NCBI GenBank assembly: GCA_027040585.1
Contig: JALULU010000207.1
Location: 1 to 9,229 of the forward strand
Length of the DNA: 9,229 nt
Reading direction: 5' to 3'
From: Acidobacteriota bacterium
Lineage (GTDB): Bacteria; Acidobacteriota; JAAYUB01; JAMOQF01
The notes below the pieces were generated by a model that made no database searches, was not told the DNA's origin, and saw only the letters and a list, made by a program, of their open reading frames with translations. A program made the position numbers and the translations under genes. Of the stretch, positions 6,937 to 9,229 are shown piece by piece; position 1 is the stretch's first letter, and each line of letters opens with the position of its first letter.

Positions 6937-9027
6937 ATGAGAAAGAAGTTGTTTTCTTTAACTTTAATTTTTGTACTTTTTGTTTTTACTTTTTCTCTTT
7001 TTGCATCTAAAAGAGGTTTTCAAATCTCAGATCTTTACAGATTAAAGAGTTTTTCAAATATGAGTATATCCCCTGATGGGAACTTTCTGATGTTTACATT
7101 AAAAAGTTATAAGTTAGAAGAGGGGAAGTCCTTTTCTGAGATATATTTGCTAAATTTAAAAGATGGGAAATTAAGAGAAGTTGTTGGAAAGGATTGGAAA
7201 CCATTTTCCCCATTTTTTTCACCTGATGGGAAAACTATATTCTTCCTTTCAAAGAAGGATAACTCACCACAACTTTATAGACTTGATTATGGTTTTTCCA
7301 CACCCTTAAAATTAACTGACTTTTATATGGGAGTAAGTGATCCAGTAATTTCAAAAAATGGTAAATTTGTAATCTTTAATTCAGATGTATTTCCTGAATG
7401 TAAAGCTGATTCAAAGTGCAATAAAAAAATTTCTGAGGCAATGGAAAAAGGACCTGTTCAGGCGCACCTTGCAGATGATTTACTTTTTAGACACTGGACC
7501 TTTTATAAAGATGGAAAGGTTACCCACACATTTATGCTTAATTTAGAGGATAAAAAAATTAAGGACTTAACTCCTGGAAAATTTGACACCCCACCCTTTT
7601 CACTTGGCGGGGATAGGGGATATACTATCTCTCCTGATTCAAAGCTAATATGTTTTGTTTCAAATCACGACAGATGCCCTGCCTGTTCCACAAATAATGA
7701 TCTTTTCTTAATGGATTTAAAAAGCGGTAAGGTAAAAAATATAACCTCAGAAAATAAGGCCTTTGATGGTGATCCTATGTTTTCACCGGATGGGAAATAT
7801 ATTGGTTTTAGAATGCAAAAAATTCCAGGATATGAATCTGATAGGTTCAGACTTGCAATTTATAATGTTAAAAGTGGAGAAATTGTAAATTTAACAGAGA
7901 ATTTTGACCACTGGGTAAATTCCTTTAAGTGGGGGCCAAAATCAAAGTACATCTATTTTATATCCCCTGTGAAAGGAGATTATGTACTTTACAGGATAAA
8001 TATTGAAAGTAAGAAAATTGAAGAGGTTTTAAGAAAAAATACCATAAGGGATTTTGTGATCTCTCCAGATGGAAGTAAAATTTATGTTCTTCATTCCTCA
8101 GTCGGTTCTCCCTATGAGATATACTCTTACGATTTGAAAAGCAAAGATTTTAAGAGACTTACTTTCTTTAATAAACCCATTGAAGATGAAGTTGACATAA
8201 GGCCAGTTGAGGTTAAGTGGTTTACAGGAAGTGATGGGGTTAAAATTCAGACCTTCATTGTAAAACCCCACAATTTCAATCCCAATAAGAAATACCCACT
8301 TATTCTAAATATTCACGGTGGACCACAGCAAATGTGGGCAGATTCCTTTAGGGGGGATTGGCAGGTATATCCTGCTAAAGGATATGTGGTTGCCTTTTGT
8401 AATCCTCACGGTTCTCCGGGCTATGGACAGGATTTTGTGGCTGAGATTTCAAAGGATTGGGGTGGTAAGGCAATTGATGATATTTTAAAGGTTACCGATC
8501 AGCTTGCAAAATTACCCTATGTGGATTCAAATAGAATGGGTGCAATGGGATGGTCCTGGGGTGGATACGCCATAATGTGGCTTGAGGGACATACCCAGAA
8601 GTTTAAGGCTCTTGCCTCGATGATGGGGGTATATGATTTAAGGAGTATGTACGGTGCAACTGAAGAGCTCTGGTTTCCAGAATGGGATTTAGGTGGAATG
8701 CCCTGGAATTCATCTTTATATGAGAAGTTTTCACCTTCATATTACGTTAAAAATTTTAAAACCCCATGTCTTGTGATAACAGGTGAGAGGGATTACAGGG
8801 TGCCATACACACAGAGTATTCAGTTTTTCACAGAACTCAGGAGAATTGGAGTTCCTGCAAGGATAATTATTTTTAAAAATGATGGACACTGGCCAAATTG
8901 GGTGAAATCTATGGTTCTATACTACGATGCACATCTTGACTGGTTTCACAAATATTTAGGTGGTGGTAAGGCTCCCTATGATGTGAAAAAACTTGTAAGA
9001 AATTTAGTTTTTAAAAAGGAGAAGTAG
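6937..9027 (+). CDS. Secreted S9 family peptidase, dipeptidyl-peptidase-5-like
   Basis: This is a 696-residue serine exopeptidase of the prolyl-oligopeptidase clan (S9), most like bacterial DPP5 and acylaminoacyl peptidases, which release dipeptides from peptide N-termini. A Sec signal peptide is clear: MRKK, then a hydrophobic core, with cleavage probably after Ala23. It therefore acts in the periplasm or outside the cell. A beta-propeller follows, with blade motifs of SPDG type near residues 45, 95, 139, 232, 283, 333 and 376. The alpha/beta-hydrolase domain (about 430-680) has NIHGGPQ, the nucleophile elbow GWSWGG (Ser540), Asp619 in GERDYRVPY, and His651 in NDGHWPNW, so the triad is complete. 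Length fits DPP5 (about 680-710). Cys155, Cys161, Cys247 and Cys250 could form disulfides after export. The start has AGGAG at 6926-6930, 6 bp upstream, and its own promoter. The yggS-type gene starts 2 bp after the stop. Exact peptide preference cannot be read from the sequence. Confidence 0.93.
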   Translation: MRKKLFSLTLIFVLFVFTFSLFASKRGFQISDLYRLKSFSNMSISPDGNFLMFTLKSYKLEEGKSFSEIYLLNLKDGKLREVVGKDWKPFSPFFSPDGKTIFFLSKKDNSPQLYRLDYGFSTPLKLTDFYMGVSDPVISKNGKFVIFNSDVFPECKADSKCNKKISEAMEKGPVQAHLADDLLFRHWTFYKDGKVTHTFMLNLEDKKIKDLTPGKFDTPPFSLGGDRGYTISPDSKLICFVSNHDRCPACSTNNDLFLMDLKSGKVKNITSENKAFDGDPMFSPDGKYIGFRMQKIPGYESDRFRLAIYNVKSGEIVNLTENFDHWVNSFKWGPKSKYIYFISPVKGDYVLYRINIESKKIEEVLRKNTIRDFVISPDGSKIYVLHSSVGSPYEIYSYDLKSKDFKRLTFFNKPIEDEVDIRPVEVKWFTGSDGVKIQTFIVKPHNFNPNKKYPLILNIHGGPQQMWADSFRGDWQVYPAKGYVVAFCNPHGSPGYGQDFVAEISKDWGGKAIDDILKVTDQLAKLPYVDSNRMGAMGWSWGGYAIMWLEGHTQKFKALASMMGVYDLRSMYGATEELWFPEWDLGGMPWNSSLYEKFSPSYYVKNFKTPCLVITGERDYRVPYTQSIQFFTELRRIGVPARIIIFKNDGHWPNWVKSMVLYYDAHLDWFHKYLGGGKAPYDVKKLVRNLVFKKEK

Positions 9028-9029
9028 AG

Positions 9030-9229
9030 ATGTCAGATATTGTTGAAAATTATAAAAACGTTTTAAAAAGAATAGAAGACGCTTCAAAACGGGTTGGAAG
9101 AGATCCAGAAGAGGTAAAACTTGTAGCAGTTGCTAAAACCTTTTCTGCTGATGTTGTTAGAAAACTTTCAGTTTTTAAGGATGTAATTATAGGAGAAAAC
9201 AGGATTCAAGAGGCAATTTCAAAGAAAGA
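9030..9229 (+). CDS. yggS: YggS-type pyridoxal phosphate homeostasis protein, 3'-truncated by the window edge
   Basis: This is the first 66 codons of a YggS/PROSC (YBL036C) family gene, whose product is a PLP-binding, non-catalytic protein that keeps free pyridoxal phosphate in check in the cytoplasm. The visible part shows the family N-terminus: an opening helix, then GRDPEEVKLVAVAKT with Lys36, the Schiff-base lysine (the same number as in E. coli YggS), and GENRIQEA at 55-62. The full protein is usually about 220-235 residues, so roughly 70% is missing off the right edge. The ATG at 9030 is set by AGGAG at 9017-9021 inside the end of the peptidase gene, 8 bp upstream. The 2 bp gap to the peptidase stop suggests co-transcription and perhaps translational coupling. 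In many bacteria yggS lies near cell-division or proC-type genes, so this peptidase neighbour is less usual. Confidence 0.93.
   Translation, partial: MSDIVENYKNVLKRIEDASKRVGRDPEEVKLVAVAKTFSADVVRKLSVFKDVIIGENRIQEAISKK

Noticed and set aside
1..9229. tRNA or rRNA genes, CRISPR arrays, insertion sequences, attachment sites, riboswitches
   Set aside because: The window is nearly filled by the six coding regions. The remaining gaps (22, 59, 141, 128 and 2 bp) show no cloverleaf, spaced direct repeats, terminal inverted repeats or riboswitch-like conserved core.

Overview
The window is AT-rich bacterial chromosome (G+C about one third, judged by eye) with dense coding. It holds six protein genes, two of them cut by the window edges, and no RNA genes, insertion sequences or CRISPR arrays. 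Shine-Dalgarno sites precede most starts. The gene set suggests an amino-acid and peptide-using bacterium: it has urocanate hydratase, a secreted dipeptidyl-peptidase-5-like enzyme, and a large membrane-anchored Hanks-type Ser/Thr kinase with a PEGA-like tail. Kinases and S9 peptidases of this style are common in Acidobacteriota and other deep Gram-negative lineages. That placement is an impression from protein style, not a proven assignment.

Layout. Positions 2-2843 (+) hold the 3' part of hutU and, 22 bp later, a DUF1015-family gene; the pair is probably one operon. Positions 2844-3241 form a small island between transcription units. A strong minus-strand intrinsic terminator (2842-2879) lies downstream of a small lysine-rich minus-strand ORF (2903-3100). 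That ORF is divergent from the kinase gene, which has a good sigma-70-type promoter at 3183-3211. Positions 3242-6808 (+) hold a 1188-residue kinase. It consists of a catalytic domain, about fourteen degenerate helical repeats of about 53 residues, one membrane helix, and a PEGA-like domain on the far side of the membrane. A 128 bp gap carries a weak terminator candidate and a second good promoter (6878-6905). Positions 6937-9027 (+) hold the secreted S9 peptidase, followed 2 bp later by the 5' part of a yggS-type PLP homeostasis gene that runs off the window.

How they fit together. The secreted peptidase would release dipeptides outside the cytoplasm. HutU would take the histidine branch towards glutamate. 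YggS would buffer the pyridoxal phosphate used by the aminotransferases and lyases of amino-acid metabolism. The kinase is the regulatory gene of the window; its target cannot be read from context. No clear new defence or mobile system is present. The most unusual object is the kinase's long repeat solenoid.
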